NCBI RefSeq assembly: GCF_030687395.1
Contig: NZ_CP117430.1
Location: 1,612,001 to 1,676,000 of the forward strand
DNA from: Pseudomonas wuhanensis
GTDB lineage: Bacteria > Pseudomonadota > Gammaproteobacteria > Pseudomonadales > Pseudomonadaceae
Length of the DNA stretch: 64,000 bases
Reading direction: 5' to 3'
Shown here: positions 8,502 through 18,079 of the stretch, one piece after another
Numbering within the stretch: the stretch's first letter is position 1
Layout of the letters: every line of letters begins with the position of its first letter
Made by a program: the position numbers and the translations under genes
Notes under the pieces: model-generated
What the model saw: the letters and a program-made list of their open reading frames with translations, nothing else
Databases searched by the model: none
What the model was told of the DNA's origin: nothing

Positions 8502-9761
8502 ATGGACACCTTCCAACCCGCCTTCAGCAGTTGGCTGAACGCGCCTGCCCATCCGCAATGGCTCGCCGCCGAAGGCCTGCGCCTGTTGGCGTTTGCCAAG
8601 GCTTCAAAGCTTGCCGAAGGTTTCGGCAATCTTGATGAAAAGGGTCGCCTGCCGGCCAACGCGCAAGCTGAAACCATGAACACCGCGCGCATGACCCACA
8701 GCTTCGCCATGGCCCACATCCAGGGCCTGCCGGGTTTTGCCGAGCTGGTGGATCACGGCATCCAAGCCCTTAGCGGGCCGCTGCGTGATGCCGAACACGG
8801 AGGCTGGTTCGCCACGCCCGAACACCGCGACGGCAATACCGGCAAAGCCGCTTACCTGCATGCTTTCGTTGCATTGGCCGCGAGTTCTGCGGTGGTTGCC
8901 CAGCGCCCCGGTGCCCAAGCCTTGCTCGACGATGCGATCCACATTATCGACAGCCATTTCTGGTGCGAGGAGGAGGGCGCCATGCGCGAATCCTTCAACC
9001 GCGACTTCAGTTGCGAGGAGGCCTATCGCGGCGCCAACAGCAACATGCACGCCACCGAAGCCTTCCTCGCCCTGGCCGATGTCACCGAGGACAACCGCTG
9101 GCTGATTCGCGCCCAGCGCATCGTCGAGCGCGTCATTCATGATCACGCCGCGGCCAACGATTACTTGGTGGTCGAGCATTTCGACCGTGACTGGCAGCCG
9201 CTGCGCGACTATAACCACGACAACCCGGCTGACGGTTTTCGCCCTTACGGCACCACGCCGGGCCATGGCTTCGAATGGGCGCGGCTGTTGCTGCACCTCG
9301 AAGCAGCGCGGGTGCAGGCCGGAATACTCACGCCGGGCTGGCTCGCCACCGATGCGCAAAAACTCTTCGAGCACAATTGCCGTCATGGCTGGGACGTCGA
9401 CGGTGCGCCGGGCATTGTCTACACCCTCGACTGGGACAATCGCGCGGTGGTTCGCCATCGCTTGCACTGGACTCATTGCGAAGCCAGCGCCGCCGCCAGT
9501 GCGCTGCTCAAACGCACCGGTGATGAGCAATACGAGCACTGGTACCGACTGTTCTGGGAGTTTTGTGACAATCATTTCATCGACCGTTGCGATGGCAGCT
9601 GGCATCACGAACTCGATCCGCTGAACCGTCCGAGCGCCGATATCTGGGCCGGCAAACCCGACCTGTATCACGCCTGGCAAGCCGTATTGATCCCGCGCCT
9701 GCCGTTGGCGCCGAGCATGGCCACTGCGCTGGCGCAATTGTCCCAGAGCATTGCTGTGTAA
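8502..9761 (+). CDS. AGE-family sugar epimerase/isomerase (mannose isomerase-like)
   Basis: The 419-residue protein belongs to the N-acylglucosamine 2-epimerase superfamily, an alpha/alpha-barrel fold. Motifs seen: NTARMTHSFAMAHI, GGWFATPEH, KAAYLHAFVALAASSA, RGANSNMHATEAFLAL, RPYGTTPGHGFEWARLLLH and DLYHAWQAVL, with the histidines typical of YihS/mannose-isomerase members. A likely role is cytoplasmic interconversion of mannose (or a related aldose) with fructose, feeding hexoses into central metabolism. Substrate cannot be read from sequence. It lies directly before gtsA and shares its promoter block, so it is probably induced together with glucose uptake. ATG at 8502 is chosen for its AAGGT site. 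Confidence 0.8.
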   Translation: MDTFQPAFSSWLNAPAHPQWLAAEGLRLLAFAKASKLAEGFGNLDEKGRLPANAQAETMNTARMTHSFAMAHIQGLPGFAELVDHGIQALSGPLRDAEHGGWFATPEHRDGNTGKAAYLHAFVALAASSAVVAQRPGAQALLDDAIHIIDSHFWCEEEGAMRESFNRDFSCEEAYRGANSNMHATEAFLALADVTEDNRWLIRAQRIVERVIHDHAAANDYLVVEHFDRDWQPLRDYNHDNPADGFRPYGTTPGHGFEWARLLLHLEAARVQAGILTPGWLATDAQKLFEHNCRHGWDVDGAPGIVYTLDWDNRAVVRHRLHWTHCEASAAASALLKRTGDEQYEHWYRLFWEFCDNHFIDRCDGSWHHELDPLNRPSADIWAGKPDLYHAWQAVLIPRLPLAPSMATALAQLSQSIAV

Positions 9762-9767
9762 CCATGT

Positions 9768-9820
9768 GGTGACATTCGCGCGTCCCTTCGTTACCTGCGA
9801 AGGGGCATCCCCTGTTTAGA
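9768..9820 (+). promoter_or_regulatory. Conserved promoter block upstream of gtsA
   Basis: GGTGACAT (9768-9775), CGTTACCTGC (9789-9798) and TGTTTAGA (9813-9820) have exactly the spacing of the block at 8413-8465. The upstream arm of the dyad is only partly kept (GTGTAAC against ATGTCAC). Confidence 0.6.
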
Positions 9821-9855
9821 ATCCTATGCAGCGCAAGCACCAGACTTGCATGCAT

Positions 9856-9863
9856 AACAACAA
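9856..9863 (+). promoter_or_regulatory. Crc/Hfq-type A-rich motif at gtsA
   Basis: AACAACAA, continuing as AACAACAAGAAAGG, overlaps the ribosome-binding region of gtsA and fits the AANAANAA consensus. Confidence 0.58.
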
Positions 9864-9878
9864 GAAAGGTACTACTAG

Positions 9879-11186
9879 ATGAATGCGATTTCTCGCCTCG
9901 CTACTGTCATTTCTCTCGCCTCACTGCTTCCTGTTGCAGCATTCCCCGTCAGTGCCCTTGCCGCCGATGCCAAAGGTTCGGTGGAAGTCGTTCACTGGTG
10001 GACGTCTGGTGGTGAAAAAGCGGCCGTCGATGTACTCAAGGCTCAAGTCGAAAAAGACGGCTTTACCTGGAAAGACGGTGCAGTTGCCGGCGGTGGCGGC
10101 TCCACGGCCATGACCGTACTCAAAAGCCGCGCCGTGGCCGGTAACCCACCAGGCGTTGCCCAGATCAAAGGTCCGGACATCCAGGAGTGGGGTAGCACTG
10201 GCCTGCTCAGCACCGACACCCTCAAAGACGTTTCCAAGTCCGAAGGCTGGGATAACCTGCTGATCAAGAAAGTCTCCGACACCGTGAAATACGAAGGCGA
10301 TTACGTCGCCGTGCCGGTGAACATCCACCGCGTCAACTGGCTGTGGATCAACCCGGAAGTCTTCAAGAAAGCCGGGATCGAAAAAGCGCCGACCACCCTC
10401 GAAGAATTCTATGCCGCTGGCGACAAGCTCAAAGCCGCCGGCTTCATCGCGCTCGCTCACGGTGGCCAGCCTTGGCAGGACAGCACCGTGTTTGAAGACG
10501 TGGTGCTCTCGGTCATGGGCGCGGACGGTTACAAAAAAGCGCTGGTCGACCTGGACCAGAAAACCCTCTCCGGGCCGGAGATGGCCAAGGCCTTCACCGA
10601 GCTGAAAAAAATCACCGGCTACATGGACCCGAACCGCGCCGGTCGTGACTGGAACATCGCTGCAGCCGACGTCATCAACGGCAAGGCCGGCATGCAGATG
10701 ATGGGCGACTGGGCCAAGAGCGAATGGACCGCCGCGAAGAAAGTCGCAGGCAAGGACTACCAGTGCGTGCCGTTCCCGGGCACCGAAAAAGCCTTCACCT
10801 ACAACATCGACTCGATGGCTGTGTTCAAGCTCAAAGCCGATCGCAAAGGCGACATCGCCGCCCAGCAAGACCTGGCCAAGGTCGCTCTGGGCAAAGACTT
10901 CCAGAAAGTCTTCAGCATCAACAAAGGCTCGATCCCGGTGCGTACCGACATGCTTAACGACATGAGCGCGTTGGGCTTCGATTCTTGCGCTCAAGCGTCT
11001 GCCAAGGACTTCCTGGCTGACGAGAAGACTGGCGGCCTGCAACCGAGCATGGCGCACAACATGGCCACGTCCCTGGCCGTGCAGGGCGCGATCTTTGATG
11101 TGGTGACCAACTTCATGAACGACAAGAACGCTGACCCGGCCAAGGCCAGCGCGCAATTGGCGTCAGCCGTCAAAGCTGCCCAGTAA
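9879..11186 (+). CDS. gtsA: Glucose ABC transporter, periplasmic binding protein
   Basis: The 435-residue extracellular solute-binding protein (family 1) has a Sec signal peptide with a hydrophobic core ([17 protein letters not shown]) and a likely cut after SALA. Mature features include [38 protein letters not shown] and [14 protein letters not shown], as in sugar-binding proteins. It is followed by two permease genes and an ATPase gene, so it delivers glucose (and perhaps related sugars) to GtsBC in the inner membrane. The shared promoter block and A-rich motif upstream suggest sugar induction and catabolite repression. Confidence 0.93.
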   Translation: MNAISRLATVISLASLLPVAAFPVSALAADAKGSVEVVHWWTSGGEKAAVDVLKAQVEKDGFTWKDGAVAGGGGSTAMTVLKSRAVAGNPPGVAQIKGPDIQEWGSTGLLSTDTLKDVSKSEGWDNLLIKKVSDTVKYEGDYVAVPVNIHRVNWLWINPEVFKKAGIEKAPTTLEEFYAAGDKLKAAGFIALAHGGQPWQDSTVFEDVVLSVMGADGYKKALVDLDQKTLSGPEMAKAFTELKKITGYMDPNRAGRDWNIAAADVINGKAGMQMMGDWAKSEWTAAKKVAGKDYQCVPFPGTEKAFTYNIDSMAVFKLKADRKGDIAAQQDLAKVALGKDFQKVFSINKGSIPVRTDMLNDMSALGFDSCAQASAKDFLADEKTGGLQPSMAHNMATSLAVQGAIFDVVTNFMNDKNADPAKASAQLASAVKAAQ

Positions 11187-11222
11187 CTCCTGACACAACC
11201 TGATCCTGGGTGGAATGGGATT

Positions 11223-11311
11223 GTGTGGGAGCGGGCTTGCCCGCGATGCAGGCGACTCGGTTTAACTTCGAACCGTGTTGATGCCATCGCAGGCAAGCCA
11301 CCTCCCACAGG
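11223..11311. repeat. REP pair inside the gts operon
   Basis: A TGTGGGAGCGGGCTTGCCCGC unit and a slightly decayed inverted unit (ATCGCAGGCAAGCCACCTCCC) lie between gtsA and gtsB. A hairpin here could protect the gtsA message or reduce read-through, lowering permease expression relative to the binding protein. Confidence 0.82.
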
Positions 11312-11369
11312 GTCCTGCTCTACCAGAGATCACTGTGTCGATTCTTTCCTCTTCACCTGGATTATCCCG

Positions 11370-12278
11370 ATGAGCTCTGTGGCGGTTTTCAGCAAAGCCT
11401 CACCGTTCGACGCACTGCAGCGCTGGCTCCCAAAACTGGTTTTGGCGCCGAGCATGCTGATCGTCCTGGTTGGTTTTTACGGTTACATCATCTGGACATT
11501 TGTTCTGTCCTTCACCAATTCCAGCTTCATGCCGAGCTACAAATGGGTCGGCCTGCAGCAATACATTCGCCTGATGGACAACGATCGCTGGTGGGTCGCG
11601 AGCAAGAACCTCGCGGTGTTCGGCGGCATGTTCATCGGCATCAGCCTGGTTCTGGGCGTATTCCTCGCGGTGCTGCTGGATCAGCGCATTCGCAAGGAAG
11701 GCTTCATCCGCACCGTTTACCTGTACCCGATGGCGCTCTCGATGATCGTTACCGGTACCGCTTGGAAATGGCTGCTCAACCCAGGCCTGGGCCTGGACAA
11801 AATGCTGCGTGACTGGGGCTGGGAAGGCTTCCGTCTCGACTGGCTGGTGGATCAGGATCGCGTGGTGTATTGCCTGGTGATCGCCGCCGTGTGGCAAGCC
11901 TCCGGGTTTGTGATGGCGATGTTCCTGGCCGGCCTGCGTGGCGTCGATCAGTCGATCATCCGCGCGGCGCAAGTCGACGGTGCGAGTCTGCCGACCATCT
12001 ACCTGAAGATCGTACTGCCGAGCCTGCGCCCAGTGTTCTTCAGCGCCTTCATGATCCTGGCGCACATCGCGATCAAGAGCTTCGACCTGGTGGCGGCGAT
12101 GACCGCGGGTGGCCCGGGCTATTCGTCCGACCTGCCGGCGATGTTCATGTATTCCTTCACCTTCAGCCGTGGCCAGATGGGCATTGGTTCGGCGAGCGCC
12201 ATGATGATGCTCGGTGCGATCCTGGCGATTCTGGTGCCGTACCTGTACTCCGAATTGCGAGGCAAACGCCATGAGTAA
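11370..12278 (+). CDS. gtsB: Glucose ABC transporter permease
   Basis: The 302-residue inner-membrane permease has about six hydrophobic helices, starting LVLAPSMLIVLVGFYGYIIW. The cytoplasmic EAA-type loop IIRAAQVDGASLPTIYLKIVLP contacts the ATPase. ATG at 11370 is chosen because the upstream in-frame codons come from the REP hairpin; the ribosome-binding site is weak (CTGGA). It overlaps gtsC by 8 bases. It pairs with GtsC to form the channel. Confidence 0.92.
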   Translation: MSSVAVFSKASPFDALQRWLPKLVLAPSMLIVLVGFYGYIIWTFVLSFTNSSFMPSYKWVGLQQYIRLMDNDRWWVASKNLAVFGGMFIGISLVLGVFLAVLLDQRIRKEGFIRTVYLYPMALSMIVTGTAWKWLLNPGLGLDKMLRDWGWEGFRLDWLVDQDRVVYCLVIAAVWQASGFVMAMFLAGLRGVDQSIIRAAQVDGASLPTIYLKIVLPSLRPVFFSAFMILAHIAIKSFDLVAAMTAGGPGYSSDLPAMFMYSFTFSRGQMGIGSASAMMMLGAILAILVPYLYSELRGKRHE

Positions 12279-13116
12279 TCAACTCGGAAAACCGGCGATC
12301 AGCTTCAGCCGCATTGCGATCTACGCAACCTTGTTGCTGGCCGCGGCGATCTATCTGGTCCCGCTGGTGGTGATGCTGCTGACCAGTTTCAAATCGCCGG
12401 AAGACATCCGCACCGGCAACCTGTTGAGCTGGCCGCAAGTGATTGACGGCATCGGCTGGATCAAGGCCTGGGATGTGGTGGGCGGCTACTTCTGGAACTC
12501 GGTGAAAATCACCGTGCCGGCGGTACTGATCTCTACTTTCATCGGTGCCATGAACGGCTATGTGCTGTCGATGTGGCGCTTCCGTGGTTCGCAACTGTTC
12601 TTCGGTCTGCTGTTGTTCGGTTGCTTCCTGCCGTTCCAGACCGTGCTGTTGCCGGCTTCGTTCACCCTCGGCAAGTTCGGCCTGGCCAACACCACCACGG
12701 GCCTGGTGCTGGTGCACGTGGTCTACGGCCTGGCGTTCACCACGCTGTTCTTCCGCAACTACTACGTGAGCATTCCGGATGCGCTGGTCAAGGCGGCGCG
12801 GCTGGATGGCGCGGGCTTCTTCACGATTTTCTGGAAGATCCTGCTGCCGATGTCGATCCCGATCGTGATGGTCTGCCTGATCTGGCAGTTCACGCAAATC
12901 TGGAATGACTTCCTGTTCGGCGTGGTCTTCGCCAGTGGCGATGCCCAGCCGATTACCGTGGCCCTGAACAACCTGGTCAACACCAGCACCGGGGCCAAGG
13001 AATACAACGTTGATATGGCCGCCGCGATGATCGCCGGGCTGCCGACACTGCTGGTCTACATATTCGCTGGCAAGTATTTCCTGCGTGGGCTGACGTCTGG
13101 CGCGGTCAAGGGGTAG
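12271..13116 (+). CDS. gtsC: Glucose ABC transporter permease
   Basis: The 281-residue second permease starts at ATG 12271 inside the gtsB 3' end. It shows hydrophobic helices (IAIYATLLLAAAIYLVPLVVMLL and others) and the EAA-type loop LVKAARLDGAGFFTIFWKILLP, typical of the MalG/CUT1 group. Gene overlap and order B-C-D indicate one operon. Confidence 0.92.
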   Translation: MSNQLGKPAISFSRIAIYATLLLAAAIYLVPLVVMLLTSFKSPEDIRTGNLLSWPQVIDGIGWIKAWDVVGGYFWNSVKITVPAVLISTFIGAMNGYVLSMWRFRGSQLFFGLLLFGCFLPFQTVLLPASFTLGKFGLANTTTGLVLVHVVYGLAFTTLFFRNYYVSIPDALVKAARLDGAGFFTIFWKILLPMSIPIVMVCLIWQFTQIWNDFLFGVVFASGDAQPITVALNNLVNTSTGAKEYNVDMAAAMIAGLPTLLVYIFAGKYFLRGLTSGAVKG

Positions 13117-13119
13117 AAC

Positions 13120-14280
13120 ATGGCAACTCTCGAATTACGCAACGTTAACAAAACCTACGGCGCCGGTTTGCCGGACACCCTGAAAAACATCGAGCTGAAG
13201 ATCAATGACGGTGAGTTTCTGATCCTGGTCGGTCCATCGGGCTGTGGTAAATCCACTTTGATGAACTGCATTGCGGGTCTGGAAAACATCAGCGGCGGGG
13301 CGATCCTGGTGGACGACGCCGACATCAGCGGCATGAGCCCCAAAGATCGCGACATCGCCATGGTGTTCCAGTCCTACGCGCTGTACCCGACCATGAGCGT
13401 GCGCGACAACATCGCGTTCGGCCTGAAGATTCGCAAAATGCCGGCCGCTGAAATCGACGAAGAAGTCGCTCGCGTGGCCAAGTTGCTGCAAATCGAACAC
13501 CTGCTCAGCCGCAAGCCCGGCCAGCTCTCCGGTGGCCAGCAACAGCGCGTGGCCATGGGCCGGGCGTTGGCGCGGCGGCCGAAGATTTACCTGTTCGATG
13601 AACCGCTGTCCAACCTCGACGCCAAGCTGCGGGTCGAGATGCGCACCGAAATGAAACTGATGCACCAGCGCCTGAAAACCACCACGGTCTACGTGACCCA
13701 CGACCAGATCGAAGCCATGACCCTGGGCGACAAAGTGGCGGTGATGAAGGACGGGATCATTCAGCAATTCGGCACGCCGAAAGACATCTACAACAACCCG
13801 GCCAACCTGTTCGTGGCGAGCTTCATCGGTTCGCCGCCGATGAACTTCATTCCCCTGCGTTTGCAGCGCAAGGACGGTCGTCTGCTGGCGCTGCTCGACA
13901 GCGGTCAGGCACGCTGCGAATTGCCGCTGGGCATGCAAGACGCCGGGCTTGAAGACCGCGAAGTGATCCTCGGCATGCGTCCGGAGCAGATCGTTCTGGC
14001 GGGCAGCGAGCCGAATGGTTTGCCGACCATTCGTGCCGAAGTGCAGGTCACCGAACCGACCGGTCCCGACACCCTGGTGTTCGTCAATCTCAACGACACC
14101 AAAGTCTGCTGCCGCTTGGCACCGGACGTCGCACCGGCCGTGGGCGAGACCCTGACCCTGCAATTCGATCCATCGAAAGTGCTGTTGTTCGATGCCAAGA
14201 CCGGTGAACGCCTGGGGGTGGCCGGCCTGCCAAAATCCGAAGCTCACAGCGCCAACGTAGCCCAATTCAAAGGCCGCTGA
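13120..14280 (+). CDS. gtsD: Glucose ABC transporter ATP-binding protein
   Basis: The 386-residue CUT1/MalK-type ATPase has Walker [10 protein letters not shown] (38-46), a Q loop [10 protein letters not shown], signature LSGGQQQR, Walker [13 protein letters not shown] and switch His in [13 protein letters not shown]-terminal TOBE/MalK-like domain of about 140 residues follows ([13 protein letters not shown]). It energises GtsBC. It lies 3 bases after gtsC. Confidence 0.93.
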   Translation: MATLELRNVNKTYGAGLPDTLKNIELKINDGEFLILVGPSGCGKSTLMNCIAGLENISGGAILVDDADISGMSPKDRDIAMVFQSYALYPTMSVRDNIAFGLKIRKMPAAEIDEEVARVAKLLQIEHLLSRKPGQLSGGQQQRVAMGRALARRPKIYLFDEPLSNLDAKLRVEMRTEMKLMHQRLKTTTVYVTHDQIEAMTLGDKVAVMKDGIIQQFGTPKDIYNNPANLFVASFIGSPPMNFIPLRLQRKDGRLLALLDSGQARCELPLGMQDAGLEDREVILGMRPEQIVLAGSEPNGLPTIRAEVQVTEPTGPDTLVFVNLNDTKVCCRLAPDVAPAVGETLTLQFDPSKVLLFDAKTGERLGVAGLPKSEAHSANVAQFKGR

Positions 14281-14289
14281 AGATCAAAA

Positions 14290-14317
14290 TGTGGGAGCGG
14301 ACTTGCTCCCACAGGGG
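14290..14317. repeat. Single REP hairpin
   Basis: TGTGGGAGCGGACTTGCTCCCACAG forms one hairpin between gtsD and oprB. It is a compact variant with the two ends fused. Confidence 0.7.
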
Positions 14318-14380
14318 GGATTCGCGGCAGATGGGGACATCCGCCGCAATCGTTGTAAACCGCGTTAGATAAAAACAGTT

Positions 14381-14391
14381 AATAACAATAA
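14381..14391 (+). promoter_or_regulatory. Crc/Hfq-type A-rich motif at oprB
   Basis: AATAACAATAA, three consecutive AAN triplets, lies just upstream of the GACGAGGA ribosome-binding site of oprB. Confidence 0.5.
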
Positions 14392-14407
14392 AGACGAGGA
14401 TGTAGGG

Positions 14408-15754
14408 ATGAAGAAGAAGAACAACGCTCAGCTTATCTGCCAATTGTCAGCTCTTGCGATGATGACTATGGCCGGTAGCGCACACGCGGCTGACGCGTTC
14501 AGTGCCGACTCGCAGTGGATGACCGGGGATTGGGGTGGTGAGCGGACCAGGCTGATCGAACAAGGTATCGACATCAAGGCCGACTACGTCGGTGAAGTGG
14601 GCGCCAACCTGCATGGCGGCTACAACGACGACAAGACGGCGCGTTACGCCGACCAGTTTGGCCTGGGCGTGGCGCTGGACCTGGAAAAACTGTGGGGCTG
14701 GGATAACACCCAGGCCAAGATCCAGCTCACCAACCGTAACGGTGAGAACATCTCCAATGACCGTGTCGGCGACCCGCGTGCCGGCACCTTGAGTTCCTCC
14801 CAGGAAGTCTACGGCCGTGGCCATATGGTCCGTTTGACCCAGTTGTGGATCAAGCACCAGTTCCTCGACGGTAAACTGGACGTCAAGGCCGGTTACTTCG
14901 GCGAAGGCGAAGACTTCAACACCTTCCCTTGCGAGTTCCAGAACCTGGCATTCTGCGGTTCCCAAGTGGGTAACTGGGCGACCAACATCTGGTACAACTG
15001 GCCGGTCATGCAGGCGGCGATTCGCGTGAAGTACAACATCACGCCTGAGTTCTATGCGCAAGTCGGCGCGTACAACCAGAACCCGTCGCAACTGGAACAC
15101 GGTAACGGCTTCAAGCTCAGCGGCAGTGGTACCGAGGGCACCGTCTTGCCAGTTGAATTGGTCTGGTCGCCGAAGGTCAACAACCTGCCGGGCGAATACC
15201 GTGTCGGTTACTACAAGAGCACTGCCAACGCCGATGACGTCCGTGAAGACGCCAACGGCAATGATGCAGCGACCAGCGGCAACGCCTATCGCAGCCACGA
15301 TAGCAAGCATGGCTACTGGTTCGTGGCGCAGCAACAACTGACCACTCACAATGGTGATGCTTCACGCGGTCTGAACATCGCGGCCAACGCCACCTTCCAC
15401 GACAAAGACACCAACTTCGTCGACAACTACCAGTCGCTGATGTTTGTGTACAAGGGCCCGTTTGATGCGCGTCCTAAAGATGACGTCGGGATCGGCTTCT
15501 CCCGTATCCATGTCAACGAAGATGTGAAGAAAAACGCCGAGTTGGTCAACGCCGCCAATGGTGTCACCGACTACAACGATCCGCTGTTCTCGCCGTTGCG
15601 TTCCACCGAATACAACTACGAGATCAACTACGGTTTCCACGTTACCAACTGGCTGACCGTACGGCCTAACCTGCAATACATCACTCACCCGGGTGGTGTC
15701 GATGAAGTCGACAACGCTCTGGTGGCCGGTCTGAAAATTCAGTCGGTGTTCTAA
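14408..15754 (+). CDS. oprB: Carbohydrate-selective outer-membrane porin OprB
   Basis: The 448-residue outer-membrane protein has a signal peptide (LICQLSALAMMTMAGSAHA, cut before ADAFSAD). A beta-barrel-like pattern follows, starting WMTGDWGGERTRLIEQGIDIKADYVGE. It contains GYFGEGEDFNTFPCEFQNLAFCG, ends in a C-terminal Phe (IQSVF) and lacks long hydrophobic helices; all fit OprB. It lets glucose and other sugars reach the periplasm for GtsA. A terminator follows. Confidence 0.95.
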   Translation: MKKKNNAQLICQLSALAMMTMAGSAHAADAFSADSQWMTGDWGGERTRLIEQGIDIKADYVGEVGANLHGGYNDDKTARYADQFGLGVALDLEKLWGWDNTQAKIQLTNRNGENISNDRVGDPRAGTLSSSQEVYGRGHMVRLTQLWIKHQFLDGKLDVKAGYFGEGEDFNTFPCEFQNLAFCGSQVGNWATNIWYNWPVMQAAIRVKYNITPEFYAQVGAYNQNPSQLEHGNGFKLSGSGTEGTVLPVELVWSPKVNNLPGEYRVGYYKSTANADDVREDANGNDAATSGNAYRSHDSKHGYWFVAQQQLTTHNGDASRGLNIAANATFHDKDTNFVDNYQSLMFVYKGPFDARPKDDVGIGFSRIHVNEDVKKNAELVNAANGVTDYNDPLFSPLRSTEYNYEINYGFHVTNWLTVRPNLQYITHPGGVDEVDNALVAGLKIQSVF

Positions 15755-15792
15755 CGCTGTTGCGATAAGCTCCTCTCTATGTGCGCATTTTT

Positions 15793-15822
15793 GCGGACGG
15801 CCATGGCTGTCCGCTTTTTTTT
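15793..15822 (+). terminator. Rho-independent terminator after oprB
   Basis: Stem GCGGAC...GTCCGC around GGCCATGGCT, followed by a run of eight T. Confidence 0.85.
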
Positions 15823-15837
15823 GGGGCAGCACACCCC

Positions 15838-15956
15838 TTGGAGCAGATCGTTCCCACGCTCTGCGTGGTAACGCCGCGCTGGACGCTCTGCGTCCATCGT
15901 ATGTGACGCAGAGCGTCACGGGATGCATTCCCACGCAGAGCGTGGGAACGATCAGG
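15838..15956. repeat. Palindromic repeat (GATCGTTCCCACGCTCTGCG type)
   Basis: The ends GATCGTTCCCACGCTCTGCG and the inverse CGCAGAGCGTGGGAACGATC enclose inner inverted copies of GACGCTCTGCGTC. This second family of intergenic palindrome in fluorescent pseudomonads is unlike the REP units; a decayed piece recurs near 35590-35620. Confidence 0.7.
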
Positions 15957-15985
15957 TAGAAAAATGATTTTCAGGACCGTGGCAC

Positions 15986-16840
15986 ATGCTTGAGCATCCG
16001 CTACAACGCTTCTTCAAATCCTTGCGCGAACGGCCGGTGTTTGCGTGGGAGCGCTATCAGATGCGCGATGTGCTGGTGATCGACCATCCGCTGTGTCAGG
16101 CGGTGTTCAGTCGGCAGGGCGCGCAGTTGCTGCACTTCCAGCCAAAGGGTCAGAAACCCTGGTTGTGGTGCGCGGCGAAGTGGCCGCATGTCGGTGCGAT
16201 TCGCGGCGGTGTGCCGGTGTGTTGGCCGTGGTACGGCCGTCATCCGAGCGAAAACGCCTGGCCGTCCCATGGCTGGGCGCGTTTGCTCGACTGGAAACTG
16301 CTCGATAGCAGCAGTGATGACGATGGTGTGCACCTGCACTGGCAGTTACAGCTGTGCGACTGGCAAGTGGACTTGCACGCGCACTTGGGCGAACGCATGG
16401 ATTTGCACCTGAGCACCGAGCATCAGGACGACATGCCATGCCAGTTGAGCCAGGCCTTGCACGCCTATTGGCGTATTGGCGACGTGGGCGAGGTAGCGCT
16501 GTCTGGGCTCGACGGCGCGCAAGGTTACGACCAGTTGAGCCGCCAGGTTTGCCAGCAGGAAGGCGAGTTGCGGGTCGACGGCGGTTGTCAGCGGGTGTTC
16601 CAGCATGACGGCGAATTGCAGCTCAAGGACCACGCCTGGCAGCGGGAACTGTGTATCGACACGGGTGACCATGCGGACACGGTGGTCTGGCATCCCGGCT
16701 CGCGGCCGTTGCTGGGCGTGAGCTGGAACGAGGTTTTAGAGTTCGTCTGCGTGGAAGCGGCCAGCGGCGGGACCGACAGCCTGTGCCTGGCACCGGGGGA
16801 GCGGGCGCATTTGAGTTTGCAGGCGCGGGTAGGGGTTTAG
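15986..16840 (+). CDS. D-hexose-6-phosphate mutarotase (YeaD-like)
   Basis: The 284-residue aldose-1-epimerase-fold protein contains FSRQGAQLLHFQP, IRGGVPVCWPWYGRHP and SHGWARLLDW. Its C-terminal part has VVWHPG then WNEVLEFVCVEAA, all characteristic of YeaD/glucose-6-phosphate 1-epimerases. It interconverts anomers of hexose 6-phosphates, which would speed the supply of beta-glucose 6-phosphate to Zwf. Its place between oprB and hexR agrees. A weak AGGA precedes the ATG at 15986. Confidence 0.88.
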   Translation: MLEHPLQRFFKSLRERPVFAWERYQMRDVLVIDHPLCQAVFSRQGAQLLHFQPKGQKPWLWCAAKWPHVGAIRGGVPVCWPWYGRHPSENAWPSHGWARLLDWKLLDSSSDDDGVHLHWQLQLCDWQVDLHAHLGERMDLHLSTEHQDDMPCQLSQALHAYWRIGDVGEVALSGLDGAQGYDQLSRQVCQQEGELRVDGGCQRVFQHDGELQLKDHAWQRELCIDTGDHADTVVWHPGSRPLLGVSWNEVLEFVCVEAASGGTDSLCLAPGERAHLSLQARVGV

Positions 16841-16866
16841 CTCAAGACCTTCGGTGTTGCGCCGGG

Positions 16867-16975
16867 CCTCATCGCGGGCAAGCCCGCTCCCACAGGGATA
16901 TTCAGTGAACACAGATTTGTGTACGCCGTAGATTTCTGTGGGAGCGGGCTTGCCCGCGATGAGGCCCGAACAGGC
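16867..16975. repeat. REP pair
   Basis: Inverted units GGGCCTCATCGCGGGCAAGC and its complement (ending GCCCGCGATGAGGCCC) lie between the convergent mutarotase gene and hexR. Confidence 0.88.
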
Positions 16976-16990
16976 AATGAAGATCCTGGG

Positions 16991-17860
16991 TTAGTTGAAT
17001 TCATCCCCAATCGGATACCGACTGGCATTCAGGCTTTCCTTGATCTTGCGCAAGTGCGGCTGGAAATCCACGCCCCGGCGCAGGGTCATACCGGTGGCGA
17101 GCACATCGAGCACGGTCAGCTGAATGATCCGGGACGTCATCGGCATATAGATGTCAGTGTCTTCCGGCAACGGGATGTTCAGGCTCAAGGTGCTCGCCTT
17201 GGCCAGCGGCGAACCCTCGGCTGTCAGGCCCAGCACTGACGCGCCGTTTTCCCGCGCGATGCGCGCCACTTCCACCAGTTCGCGGGTGCGGCCGGTATAG
17301 GAAATGATCACGAACAACTCACCCGTGTGGGCCACCGAGGCAATCATGCGCTGCATTAACACATCGGCATGGGCGGTCACCGCCAGGTTGAAGCGGAAGA
17401 ACTTGTGCTGTGCATCCAGCGCTACCGGGGCCGAAGCACCGAGGCCGAAGAAGTGGATCTGCCGGGCCTGGATCAACAGGTCGACGGCGCGGCTGATCAG
17501 GTTCGGATCAAGCGCCTGTAATGCACTGTCCAAAGAAGCGATGGCGCTGCCGAAAATCTTTTTGGTATAGGCCTCTGGATTATCGTCGGCCTCGACCGCA
17601 CGGCTGACATACGCCGCGCCACTGGCCAGGCTTTGGGCCAATTGAAGCTTGAGTTCCGGGTAGCCGCTAACGCCAAACGAACGGCAGAAACGGTTGACCG
17701 TCGGCTCGCTGACTTTAGAAGCCTGGGCGAGGGCGGCGATGCTGAACCGGGTGGCCTGCTCCGGGTTGAGCAGGATCACTTCGGCGACTTTGCGTTCTGC
17801 CTTGTTCAGGTCTTCAAGGCGATTCTGGATCTGTTCCAGTAAATTTCGCACGCGGTCCAT
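16991..17860 (-). CDS. hexR: HexR transcriptional regulator (RpiR family)
   Basis: The 289-residue protein has an N-terminal RpiR-type helix-turn-helix (about 1-77; [20 protein letters not shown]). A SIS sugar-phosphate domain follows (about 125-255; [42 protein letters not shown]). In Pseudomonas HexR represses zwf-pgl-eda, edd-glk and gap-1 and is released by the Edd product KDPG. Here it is divergent from zwf with a HexR-like dyad between, so it probably also controls itself. Confidence 0.94.
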   Translation of the reverse strand: MDRVRNLLEQIQNRLEDLNKAERKVAEVILLNPEQATRFSIAALAQASKVSEPTVNRFCRSFGVSGYPELKLQLAQSLASGAAYVSRAVEADDNPEAYTKKIFGSAIASLDSALQALDPNLISRAVDLLIQARQIHFFGLGASAPVALDAQHKFFRFNLAVTAHADVLMQRMIASVAHTGELFVIISYTGRTRELVEVARIARENGASVLGLTAEGSPLAKASTLSLNIPLPEDTDIYMPMTSRIIQLTVLDVLATGMTLRRGVDFQPHLRKIKESLNASRYPIGDEFN

Positions 17861-17997
17861 TTCATGTTCCTTAGGTCAGCAGCGCAAATAAGCGTTCGGC
17901 TAATGCAAATTGGGCCTTTGATACGGCCCATAACGGTGGCCTATCCTACTGATGGCTCCGACCGACCACCACTCGGAATCTATATTTTGCGAAAATG

Positions 17998-18015
17998 TTG
18001 TGGTTATTACTACAT
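17998..18015. promoter_or_regulatory. HexR-like operator between hexR and zwf
   Basis: The imperfect palindrome TGTGGT-N4-ACTACA (17999-18014) extends to TTGT on the left. It resembles the TTGT-N7-ACAA boxes at gap/edd but with one changed half-site. Confidence 0.5.
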
Positions 18016-18079
18016 TTTCCCTTGAGTGATGCCTTGAAAAAAGGTATTTGTAGCTTAACTTGATAAAAGAACAAACATC

